From: Rhynochetos jubatus
Lineage: Eukaryota; Chordata; Aves; Eurypygiformes; Rhynochetidae
Reading direction: 5' to 3'
Assembly (NCBI GenBank): GCA_027574665.1
Contig: CM050666.1
Span: 1,488,001 to 1,552,000, forward strand
Length of the DNA stretch: 64,000 nucleotides
Shown: one piece after another, positions 58,001 through 64,000 of the stretch
Position numbering within the stretch: position 1 is the first letter of the stretch
Layout of the letters: each line of letters opens with the position of its first letter
Notes under the pieces: model-generated
Database searches by the model: none
Told to the model about the DNA's origin: nothing
What the model saw: only the letters and a program-made list of their open reading frames with translations
Program-made: the position numbers and the translations under genes

Positions 58001-60783
58001 CTGAAAGAGATAGTTTTCTGTGATGGCGCTTTGTGGGTATCTCATAGCTATCCCCATGGCTTTGTGAGATGGCTACGAGAGGTGACTTCAACTCCCATGG
58101 CTTCATGGAGACGAAGTTTCCTCTGAAACATGGTTTCTGACCTCCTCCTCTCAGGAATCAGGCACATGTTTCCCCCTCTGTGTGGCTCTGCTTTGCTCTT
58201 TTGGTCACAGAACTCTGGCAGCAGATAGAAGATCAGATCTTGATTTGTCGGGTGCTTCCACTCATCACTTTGCTCAACACTATCACCAGTCTTATCCACA
58301 CACCTCTGATCTTTACATTGTTTTTCTGTTCAGTTACCTATTTAGGAGTTCAGTCTTTGAAGATTAAGCTCAGGTTGACCTCTGCAAACCTCAAAGCACA
58401 AGAACCCTTCTTGTCTGCCTTGTGACCTTTAGCCAAACCTCCTCCAGCATTTTTACATACGCTTTACATTCTGCTTCATTTGTTTCCCATTCAGCCTTTG
58501 AGGCTGTGTTGTGCCACCAGCATTGGCATCCTGGTGTGTGATGGTCAGCTGGACTAGGACATGCTGGACATCCTAAATAGACAGGGCTTTCATCACTGGG
58601 GCTGGTGGGACCCTGGCGTTGGCCACCGCAGCTGTCACAGTGCTTTGGGGGGAGCATGCTTCGGGAGGAGTGTGCCTGTGGAGCGGCTCAAAGGCAGGCA
58701 CTCTGCCAGCTTGGACGTGGGGATCAGGAAGGGGATGTAGAGAAGCACAACCGAGTGTCCCACAGGGAAATCCCAACCTGCTTCTCCACTCCCTTGGCAC
58801 AGGTCAGCAGGCAGGGATCACCTGCCGGTTCAGCAGCAGCCACTGGGCATCCTTGCTGAGTTCCAAGTTTTTATACACCTTTGCTGGTGGCAAGGTGCCA
58901 GAGTACCCAGAGCTGTCTCCATCCCGTGGGCATGCTAGTGATGCTGACCATGCCAGCATGTGAGCATCCGTGAGACTACAGCAGGGCCAGCCCGGAGCAC
59001 CAGCTCCGAGCGCTCTCCTGTTCCTTGTCCCACACTGCTCGCACAGTCCCTGTGATGCTCACGCCTTGGGATGGGTCCTGACCCTGGAGCAGTGGGTGTT
59101 TCTCTTTACTTCCCACTTCTCTCCAGCATGTTGCTTTTTGGGTGATAGAGCTGTGGCCACCTTGGGATGCCCTAACCACTCTGCTCTGCCTGGCCCTAGG
59201 AGTGATGAGGTGGTGGCTGTGGCCAGCATGAACTATGACCCGATTGTGTCCAAGGTGGCTGAGGTCCTGGCTGCCAGCAGGACCATCCGAAAGCGTGATG
59301 TGGAGTAAGTAGGCATGCTGTGGGAACCAGCGGTGCCGGGTCAGGGGCTGAGCACAGCTGTGGGGTGGAGGGCAGGGCTGAGCACCTGGACACAGGAGCC
59401 CGCTGAGCAGTTCTTTCCCCCTGCTCCCCACACTGTGCCCTTCTCACATCTCCCTTCCTGCCCCTCTCACTCTATCCTCCCCATGCTACCTCCCAGCTGC
59501 CTCCAGGTCTGGCATCCCGTACACGGGGTTTGTCTGAAACACGTGTAGCTCATAGGCAAAGTGTGATTTTCTCCGTTCACCTTGTTCTTAAAACTTTGCC
59601 AAGCAAAGAGTATACCCCTGTGTGGAGAGGGTGGGTGCAGAGCATACTGTGCTGGAAGGGGTTGTAACAGCAGGGAAAGAGTGGGAATCAGAACAGAGGG
59701 GAACATGGGTCTCTGTCCTTGGGGTGTTTCAACAAGTTAAAATATTTCTGTTCCACATCTGGAATAAAAGCAGAGCTTTTCAAAAGTCTGGGAGAAGCAC
59801 TCCCAGCCCTGGCTGCCCCAAGCCAGCTGAGACACCCTGGGCACCCGTGGGGCAGGGAGCACACCGAGGGTCCACCCAGCCACCGGTGACTGGGCAGGGC
59901 TGTGCCCATCACCTCCAGTACATCGGGAAATGGTTGTTGGCAACCCAGTTTGTGGCTGGAAGGGAGGTGGCATCTTGTGGGCACCGTAGTGGCAGGGGGA
60001 GTTGCCGGTCCCCATGGCAGGGCTCAGTGAGACGGAGGAAGGCAGACAGCCTAACCCTGAATGTCTTTTCTCTCTCTGTCTTCTGCTGCTTGCACATCTT
60101 TTAGGCTGTTTGTCCGTCATGGCAAGTACGTTCGGTTTGGGGTCCTGGGTGCGCTGGGTATGAGGGACTGGCTGGAGGGACAATCAGCCCTCTGCTTGGG
60201 TGTCCCAAATTCCTGTGTGGGGACACCGGTTACAGCTGTGCGCTTGTTTTGCAGCCCCCCCCCCGCGGGGGGAGGCAACACTGCCGAGCTGCTGTTGGGG
60301 CTGGGGGTGGCAGGAGCCATGGTGGGGGTGGGCGGGCACGGCTGCTACGGGCCCTTTGCGGTGTGCTGGTGCACAGATATGCCGGGAATGCGCTGGGACC
60401 CCGCTGGGCTGGGGAGACGCCTGCCATCTGGTGGCTTCCCCTGAATCCTCAGCTGAATGCCAGAAGGGTTTGTTCTAAGTTAAAAAACAGCGTTTTAACT
60501 CAGTTCCACATGGAGTTGAGGATCTGCACATGAGTTTTTGGACAGTTTTAGTGACATGTGAGTGAGGGGGGAGGAGGGGGCTGGCTCTTGCCCAGGCTGG
60601 CTGTGCCTCTGCACAGAGCAGCACAGATGCCTGGTGGGGACCAGTGACCAAGCTAGCACCAAGGGCAGCACCCAGGCACACCAAGCACATTTGCTTGTGC
60701 ACTTTGGGAAATGTCTCACGCTGCGGTTCTTTCTCTTTTTTAGAACTGGAGATATGTCCTGGCTAACTGGGAAAGGCTCCTAA
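19012..60783 (+). CDS. AIFM3: Apoptosis-inducing factor, mitochondria-associated 3 (20 coding exons)
   Basis: Full coding sequence in exons 19012-19042, 26304-26517, 31424-31533, 33541-33650, 35016-35060, 36354-36450, 43748-43860, 46274-46360, 46901-46992, 48751-48881, 49880-49995, 50319-50390, 50640-50703, 51762-51838, 52555-52672, 53680-53778, 54175-54250, 59200-59304, 60105-60125, 60744-60783: 605 residues, the length I remember for human AIFM3. Residues 1-10 carry a myristoylation-type MGGCFS start. The Rieske [2Fe-2S] domain (about 70-170) has ligands C109, H111, C128, H131. The FAD motif GAGAAG is at 201-206, the second dinucleotide motif GASFLG at 339-344 and the FAD-contacting GD at 466-467. 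The C-terminal AIF domain spans about 495-605. The family is a flavin oxidoreductase linked to mitochondria, and overexpression is reported to trigger caspase-dependent apoptosis. The exons are intact. Confidence 0.97.
19043..26303. other. AIFM3 intron after coding exon 1 (7.3 kb)
   Basis: Mostly unique sequence. A short AT-rich microsatellite-like patch (TATATATATA and variants) lies at about 23275-23365. No LINE, LTR, RNA gene or extra exon was recognised. Confidence 0.5.
23275..23365. repeat. AT-rich microsatellite-like tract
   Basis: Interrupted TA and CA/TG steps (GTATATATATAG, ACATATATATTAAAA, CATACATACACGTACA). Low-complexity intronic sequence. Confidence 0.65.
26304..26517 (+). CDS. 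AIFM3: AIFM3 coding exon 2
   Basis: Encodes the N-terminal linker from [14 protein letters not shown] to [10 protein letters not shown], leading into the Rieske domain. Acceptor TTTTCCTGCAG, donor ACA|GTAAGT, leaving in phase 2. Confidence 0.97.
26518..31423. other. AIFM3 intron after exon 2 (4.9 kb)
   Basis: No recognised repeat or RNA gene. Short open frames on both strands lack splice support. Confidence 0.5.
31424..31533 (+). CDS. AIFM3: AIFM3 coding exon 3 (first Rieske ligands)
   Basis: Encodes [20 protein letters not shown] and then [15 protein letters not shown], with Rieske ligands C109 and H111. The donor is AAAG|GTCAGT. A stronger-looking donor (GCG|GTGAGT) lies inside the exon at 31476/31477, and its use would remove 19 codons in frame. 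Confidence 0.97.
31534..33540. other. AIFM3 intron after exon 3 (2 kb)
   Basis: Nothing recognisable; no repeat family identified. Confidence 0.5.
33541..33650 (+). CDS. AIFM3: AIFM3 coding exon 4 (second Rieske ligands)
   Basis: Encodes [20 protein letters not shown] through DSLPRFQ, with ligands C128 and H131 in CPWH. The spacing CxH-x16-CxxH matches the Rieske pattern. Acceptor TTTTGTGCAG, donor CAG|GTGAGA. Confidence 0.97.
33674..34556 (-). mobile_element. CR1 LINE 3' part, 0.9 kb, in AIFM3 intron 4
   Basis: On the - strand it encodes the end of CR1 reverse transcriptase ([45 protein letters not shown]) and the following C-terminal region, and ends at about 33674 in a diverged CR1 3' tail. 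5'-truncated, frame interrupted, antisense to AIFM3. Confidence 0.92.
35016..35060 (+). CDS. AIFM3: AIFM3 coding exon 5
   Basis: A 45-bp exon encoding [15 protein letters not shown], the end of the Rieske domain. Acceptor CATCTGCAG, donor CAG|GTGAGG, phase 0 at both ends. Confidence 0.96.
35061..36353. other. AIFM3 intron after exon 5 (1.3 kb), with a possible ancient repeat
   Basis: Around 35195-35230 the stretch AAACCAAAGGTCCACCTAGCCC resembles, from memory, an old CR1-related element common in reptiles (ACCAAAGGTCCATCTAGCCC). Too short to be sure. Confidence 0.3.
36354..36450 (+). CDS. AIFM3: AIFM3 coding exon 6 (start of FAD-binding domain)
   Basis: Encodes [20 protein letters not shown] and then [13 protein letters not shown]. 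The final residues are the first half of the FAD-binding GxGxxG motif (G201, G203), split by the next intron. Donor CAG|GTATCG. Confidence 0.96.
38413..38726 (-). repeat. Left LTR of the ERVL fossil
   Basis: Aligns over about 310 bp with the LTR at 43029 onwards (shared blocks GGTTTAGCCTTATCTGGCAA, TACTACTACTAAGTAATTAA and CAGCCAGGTCCCAAAGCAGC). Its outer end is TG/CA in the expected orientation. Confidence 0.85.
41688..42103 (+). mobile_element. CR1 LINE 3' end nested in the ERVL fossil
   Basis: A 0.4-kb CR1 3' end in + orientation. It contains GATTGTCCAGCCTGGAGAAG, the untranslated tail and a terminal CCTTCCAACCCAAACCGTTC with TGTGATTCTATGAT. It lies inside - strand retroviral sequence, so it arrived after the provirus. 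Confidence 0.9.
42178..42330. repeat. GTG/GGA-rich irregular short repeats
   Basis: Imperfect repeats of GTGGGAGGTG-like units inside the ERVL fossil. They make an artificially open Val/Gly-rich + strand frame that is not a gene. Confidence 0.6.
43029..43540 (-). repeat. Right LTR of the ERVL fossil
   Basis: Starts immediately outside the primer-binding site and contains a CA-rich microsatellite (about 43336-43362). The outer end is uncertain; about 43530-43540 is an estimate from where similarity to the LTR family fades. Confidence 0.75.
43336..43362. repeat. CA microsatellite
   Basis: A short interrupted (CA)n tract (ACACACACACATACACACAC) inside the right LTR. Confidence 0.75.
43748..43860 (+). 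CDS. AIFM3: AIFM3 coding exon 7
   Basis: Completes the FAD motif ([19 protein letters not shown]) and continues to [12 protein letters not shown]. Acceptor CTCCTTTAG. The donor AAG|GTTTGT is the weakest in the gene, but phase and homology are clear. Confidence 0.96.
43861..46273. other. AIFM3 intron after exon 7 (2.4 kb)
   Basis: No recognised repeat, RNA gene or exon. Confidence 0.5.
46274..46360 (+). CDS. AIFM3: AIFM3 coding exon 8
   Basis: Encodes [20 protein letters not shown] to EVLTEMQ in phase 0. Acceptor TTTTTTTGCAG, donor CAG|GTAAGG. Confidence 0.96.
46901..46992 (+). CDS. AIFM3: AIFM3 coding exon 9
   Basis: Encodes [20 protein letters not shown] and then [11 protein letters not shown]. 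The ATG(N)T segment is the conserved strand before the second dinucleotide-binding fold. Donor CAC|GTAAGC, phase 2. Confidence 0.96.
46993..48750. other. AIFM3 intron after exon 9 (1.8 kb)
   Basis: No recognised repeat or gene. Confidence 0.5.
48751..48881 (+). CDS. AIFM3: AIFM3 coding exon 10 (NAD-binding motif, first part)
   Basis: Encodes [20 protein letters not shown] to [12 protein letters not shown]. The dinucleotide motif here reads GxSxxG (G339, S341, G344) where I remember GxGxxG in human. Donor CTGG|GTGAGC. Confidence 0.96.
48882..49879. other. AIFM3 intron after exon 10 (1 kb), with a short irregular repeat
   Basis: Around 49138-49202 the unit ACTGGTAC-(A/T)GAAAAG recurs about three times with differences. 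Otherwise nothing recognised. Confidence 0.5.
49880..49995 (+). CDS. AIFM3: AIFM3 coding exon 11
   Basis: Encodes [20 protein letters not shown] to [10 protein letters not shown], the helix and acidic strand end of the NAD-binding fold. Acceptor CTGTTTCCAG, donor AAG|GTGACC. Confidence 0.96.
50319..50390 (+). CDS. AIFM3: AIFM3 coding exon 12
   Basis: Encodes [20 protein letters not shown] and then QEGK. Acceptor TTGCCCCTCCAG, donor AAG|GTATGG, phase 0 at both ends. Confidence 0.96.
50640..50703 (+). CDS. AIFM3: AIFM3 coding exon 13
   Basis: Encodes [20 protein letters not shown] and V, leaving in phase 1. Acceptor GTCTGATGCAG, donor TTG|GTAAGG. Confidence 0.96.
50704..51761. other. AIFM3 intron after exon 13 (1.1 kb)
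   Basis: Contains the CR1 3' end at 51270-51510; the rest is unique-looking and AT-rich near 51060-51230. Confidence 0.6.
51270..51510 (+). mobile_element. CR1 LINE 3' end, 0.24 kb
   Basis: Contains CR1 tail sequence (GGATATTAAGAAGCATTTCT, AACAGGCTGCCCAGGGTGGT) and ends in the octamer repeat ATTCTATGATTCTATGA. Same strand as AIFM3; non-coding, severely 5'-truncated. Confidence 0.9.
51762..51838 (+). CDS. AIFM3: AIFM3 coding exon 14
   Basis: Encodes [20 protein letters not shown] and FIVVNK. Acceptor CTTCTCCTACAG, donor AAG|GTGAGC. Confidence 0.96.
51839..52554. other. AIFM3 intron after exon 14
   Basis: 0.7 kb, nothing recognised. Confidence 0.5.
52555..52672 (+). CDS. AIFM3: AIFM3 coding exon 15 (FAD-contacting GD motif)
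   Basis: Encodes [20 protein letters not shown] to [10 protein letters not shown]. The GVFAAGD segment (D467) is the conserved flavin-contact motif of this reductase fold. Donor ATG|GTACGT. Confidence 0.97.
52673..53679. other. AIFM3 intron after exon 15 (1 kb)
   Basis: Nothing recognised. Confidence 0.5.
53680..53778 (+). CDS. AIFM3: AIFM3 coding exon 16
   Basis: Encodes [20 protein letters not shown] to GKSIRYAG, entering and leaving in phase 1. Start of the AIF-type C-terminal domain. Confidence 0.96.
53779..54174. other. AIFM3 intron after exon 16
   Basis: 0.4 kb, nothing recognised. Confidence 0.5.
54175..54250 (+). CDS. AIFM3: AIFM3 coding exon 17
   Basis: Encodes [20 protein letters not shown] and AFYTK. 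Acceptor CTGCCTTCCAG, donor CAA|GTAAGT, phase 2. Confidence 0.96.
54251..59199. other. AIFM3 intron after exon 17 (4.9 kb)
   Basis: Mostly unique-looking. A small inverted/direct repeat cluster lies at 57063-57107. No LINE, LTR or exon was recognised. Confidence 0.5.
57063..57107. repeat. TATCCAAGG direct repeats around an 8-bp inverted repeat
   Basis: GTATCCAAGG occurs three times, and TTGTATCC-AA-GGATACAA (57081-57098) can pair as a short hairpin. Probably a local duplication product. Confidence 0.6.
59200..59304 (+). CDS. AIFM3: AIFM3 coding exon 18
   Basis: Encodes [20 protein letters not shown] to RTIRKRDVE. Acceptor TCTGCCTGGCCCTAG, donor GGA|GTAAGT, phase 2. Confidence 0.97.
59305..60104. 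other. AIFM3 intron after exon 18
   Basis: 0.8 kb, nothing recognised. Confidence 0.5.
60105..60125 (+). CDS. AIFM3: AIFM3 coding exon 19 (21-bp microexon)
   Basis: Encodes LFVRHG and the first two bases of a Lys codon. Phase 2 at both ends, acceptor CACATCTTTTAG, donor CAA|GTACGT. It matches the LFVLHSK segment I remember in human AIFM3. Skipping it would keep the frame and lose seven residues. Confidence 0.92.
60126..60743. other. AIFM3 last intron (0.6 kb) with a C/G homopolymer block
   Basis: At about 60255-60276 a run of C is followed by CGCGGGGGGA, a block that could form G-quadruplex or hairpin structure. Otherwise G-rich unique sequence. Confidence 0.5.
60744..60783 (+). CDS. AIFM3: AIFM3 coding exon 20 and stop
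   Basis: Encodes [12 protein letters not shown] and TAA, identical to the human C-terminus as I remember it. Acceptor TTTCTCTTTTTTAG. Confidence 0.97.
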
Positions 60784-62070
60784 TGCTGCAGGTGGCTGCA
60801 CCCTGCTGATGCTGTGCTCACTGTGGGGAGATGGGATGGCAGCTCCACAGACAAGTGGGAATACCGCAGCTGAATCATTTCCTTTTGAGACTTGGATGAA
60901 CCCGGCACCTGTCGCTGCACTTACCTTCCCAGCAAACCAATGCCCCAGTTTCTACCGTGCTGGGGCTCTGCTGCTGCAGTTCCCATGCCATGCTGGAAAA
61001 GCAGCCCACAGAGCAAGTGGGGTTTAGCACTGGCAGTAGACACGTGTGCTGCATGGCTGCAGATGCTGCTGATGGGCTGGGGGTGTCCCCAGGTGGATCT
61101 GCCCCAAGCACATTCCTTGCACCCCTAAATAGTGCGAGTGCCTTTTGTTGCTCCCTGTGCTTTCGAGCACATTACCCCTTCCCAAATCATCTTCACTCCT
61201 GGCAGAGTTCTGATGCATATCCCTGCACAGCCTAACATCTGCTCCCTCTCTGCATGGCTGCAGCACTTGCCATGGCGCTCACATGCCCACCCACCCACCC
61301 CAGGGAGCACTTGGGGGACCAGGGAGATGAGGTCATGCCAACTGGTCTCTGTACAGCCTGTGTTTGTTCCTTCTCCGGGCTGGTTGCCCCATCCAGCTCC
61401 CCAGCAGAGATGGGGCCCTCCCCAAGCCAAAGGCTCTGGAGCTTATTGGTCCCCATCCCAGCACCCACAGCATCTCCCTGTCCCAGAGTAGGCAAGGGGC
61501 TGGAGTGCTGCTCCCTGTCTCTCAGGGCTCGGTTTGGCTTGGGCACTGACAGCTCTCGGTCAGTCCCTCGCATTGTGGAGCGGGGGCTCCCTGGAGAGGT
61601 GTGACAGCTGGACTGCAGCCATGAGGCTTGGTGGCCATCCTTCCAGCCAGCCTTGTGATGTGTCTCTCCCTAACAATTATTGCAAGATTAGTGCTGCTGC
61701 TAAGATGTTCCTCAAGGAAAAGTAGCTGGAGGAGTATTTCTGGCTGTCTTCCAGCCTTTGTCACTCATTCCTCCGGTCACCTAGTGACAAGGCTGCATTT
61801 CTCATCTTGGCTTTCTATGTTGGTGCTCTGCTGGTGTGTTTTCTGACCCCTGCTGGAAGAAGAGCATTACCTCCAGCTCAGGAGTGGACCTGGCCACCCC
61901 ACAGCACCATGTCCATCAGTCCAGCAGAGCCAAGGGGTGAGACCCCCACCAGTGCTCTGTCCTGGGGGAGGTTTCTTCCCCAGCAGTCAGTGTTATACCC
62001 TGAACCCAAAGCAAGAGGATTTATATTTTTGGTTTGAATCGCACCCTATGAATTAAAACAGTACTTTTCT
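60784..62070 (+). other. AIFM3: Probable AIFM3 3' untranslated region
   Basis: No intron signal is needed after the stop. The first plausible polyadenylation signal I found is ATTAAA at 62052-62057. The cleavage site is inferred only. Confidence 0.35.
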
Positions 62071-64000
62071 TGGGATCTGGATCATCTCTGATGCCTTCCA
62101 AGGCCTCTGCAGGTTGGCTGGGTGGTGCAAGCACCACTTCTGTGGAGGCTTCCCACTTGCGTCCAGCTCACCTGTATTTAATGCCAGACTTCCTGATCTT
62201 TGCTGGGTAGAAACATCACCAGTCATCTGCCACATCTCCAGCTGGCCTCTTCTGGTGTCACTGCAGTTTTTCCCAGGTGCTGTGACTGGAGGGGACAGTA
62301 GGCAGGGACATGCAGGCTCCAGCATGCAACGATGAACAGAGTTCTTTTCTTGGACTGTTACATGTCTGCTGGATCCACAAAGAGGTGTAAACTTGCAAGG
62401 CTCATCCTAGGTCCCAAAAGGCAAATGGTGATGACCCCATCCCCAGTGCAGTGCGGGGCAGGGCTTTCTCTGAGGGCAGAGGTGGCTGGGGCTGCTCAGC
62501 TCCTAGTGCCCCAGGTAGGGCCCTTGCAGAGGGGCTGGGGCTGTGCATGCTGCCCGGGCAGAGGCAGCTGGCCTGGTTCTGTACTTGCTGCGTAGCTACA
62601 GCTCTGTGTCCTGTGTCTTGCTGGTCAGGCTCTGCTTCTGTGGCTCCCCAGGGGACTCATGGTGGCACCTGTGGAGCTGTGTGGTTTGGTGTTCCAGGCT
62701 GTGGTTGAACACCCTCCCCAATGCAGTGGAGACTGTCTTCTCACCCATGGCATCTTCAGAGGTAAAGGAGGCTCAGGAGAGACCTTATTGCTTTCTACAA
62801 CTCCCTGACCGGAGGTTGTAGAGAGGTGGGGGTTGGTGTCTCAAGTTACAAGCAATAGGACCAGAGGAAGTGGCCTCGAGTTGTGCCAGAGGAGGTTCAG
62901 ATTGGATATTAGGAAAAACTTCTTCCTGGAAAGGGCTGTCAGGCACTGGAACAGGCTGCCCAGGGAGGTGGTGGAGTCACCATCCCTGGAGGGATTTAAG
63001 AGATGAGTTGATGTAGTGCTTTGGGACATGGTTTAGGGTAGACTTGGCAGCACTGGGTTGATGGTTGGACTCAATGACCTTTAAGCTCTTTTCCAACCAA
63101 AACAATTCCCTGATTCGATGATGTCTTGTCCAGGCATGGCCGAATAGACCAGAAGGACCACATGGGCCTTTGTGCTCATTCATTGTCCTCCCTTAGCTCA
63201 GTGTCCTTATCTAATAACAGGCCAATGCTTATAGCAGGGTGTATTTTTTCCACACGTGGTTAGATTTTCTGAGAAATCCACTTTGAAGAAGTTTATTATT
63301 TTTAGCAGTAATGTAAGATGGGGAATCAGCTGCCCTGAGCCAGGCAGTGGGGTCACAGCTGCTCATAAGAGCTGGAGAAAGGACATATACCCTGGGCTGT
63401 GCTCACAGCATGGACCTGCCCCAGGAGAATGGGTCCTTGTGTGTGGAAGCCTGTGGTGGACTTCAGCTGGCCATTGCATTGGTCTAACCACACTTTCGGC
63501 CCCAAGTGGGGTTTTTTTTGGAAGCGTATGGCAATGAGCTCTGCAGCTTCCTTTTGGCTTTATGAAGCAGAAGAATCCTCTTTTTGTTTGGTCTCTCGTG
63601 TCCCTTGCCAGTGCCTGGCCATTCAGGACCACATTTACAGTACTGTCCCGATATTTGCAGCAGCTGCTCTGATACATCTTCTGGGATGGGGCAGAGGCTG
63701 AAGATCATGAGATGAGACCGTGCCCATTGGGTAGGACTAACCATGAAGGCCACAAAGCAACATTCCCTTTCCCTGCCATTCAACTCTGGCTCAACCACCC
63801 TCTTGCACACACCATCCCCCACTGGGCCCCCCCCGGAGTCCTGAGGCTGGATGAGGCTTGCGGATGCTGAGCAAGGTGAAGACCCATGGACACAGCCCAT
63901 TTAGCAGGGCACCTCACAGTGATCGGCAAAATATTCCATGAGTCTGGAGGCTTTGAAGAGGCATTTCTGGCAAAGAGCACCATCCCCTCCTCAGGCATCC
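62071..64000. other. Downstream intergenic region
   Basis: Contains the CR1 3' end at 62765-63122. No exon of LZTR1 (next gene in human) or any other gene was recognised. Confidence 0.5.
62765..63122 (+). mobile_element. CR1 LINE 3' end, 0.36 kb
   Basis: Contains GGAGAGACCTTATTGCTTTC, GATTGGATATTAGGAAAAAC and AACAGGCTGCCCAGGGAGGT and ends TTCCAACCAAAACAATTCCC with TGATTCGATGATG. 5'-truncated and non-coding. Confidence 0.92.

Noticed and set aside
62071-64000. Possible first exon of LZTR1 (next gene in human)
   Set aside because: No sequence like the start of LZTR1 (kelch repeats) was found on either strand.
1-64000. tRNA, rRNA, CRISPR arrays, bacterial operons
   Set aside because: Scanned by eye; no cloverleaf, no regular spaced direct repeats and no prokaryotic gene structure were seen.

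Overview
This is vertebrate DNA, almost certainly from a bird. The signs are compact introns with standard GT-AG splice sites, several CR1 LINE copies ending in the ATTCTATG-type 3' repeat, and ERVL-type LTRs of the kind common in Neoaves. No bacterial, plasmid or CRISPR features were seen.

The main occupant is a complete host gene on the + strand: AIFM3 (apoptosis-inducing factor, mitochondria-associated 3, also called AIFL). I could place 20 coding exons from 19012 to 60783. The splice phases agree throughout and the exons sum to 1818 nt, a 605-residue protein with stop, the length I remember for human AIFM3. It has a Rieske [2Fe-2S] domain, then an FAD/NAD-dependent oxidoreductase module and an AIF-type C-terminal domain. 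A CpG island at about 5150-5900 holds a good splice donor (5383/5384) that could belong to a non-coding first exon. A plausible acceptor lies just before the first coding exon (18890/18891).

At the left edge a second host gene runs on the - strand (from 3023 leftwards, leaving the window at position 1). Exon 1 encodes a ubiquitin fold. Exon 2 supplies an LRGG tail matching the end of ubiquitin, and further exons (1512-1588, 97-155, and part of one at 1-16) extend the protein with sequence I do not recognise. A canonical interferon-response motif lies about 37 bp upstream of its ATG. This gene is the most interesting item in the window.

The rest is intron and intergenic DNA with repeats. There is a 2.3-kb CR1 at 13284-15558 (-), a CR1 at 33674-34556 (-) and CR1 3' ends at 41688-42103, 51270-51510 and 62765-63122 (+). 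An antisense ERVL-type provirus fossil at 38413 to about 43540 in AIFM3 intron 6 carries one of these CR1 copies inside it. Smaller fossils are an ERVL pol scrap near 12320-12595, a probable solo LTR at 15860-16336 and a fold-back LTR piece at 2037-2330. The 63123-64000 end shows nothing recognisable; no exon of LZTR1 (the next gene in human) was found.

Exon calls rest on reading frames, splice signals and remembered family sequences. No search or transcript data were available.
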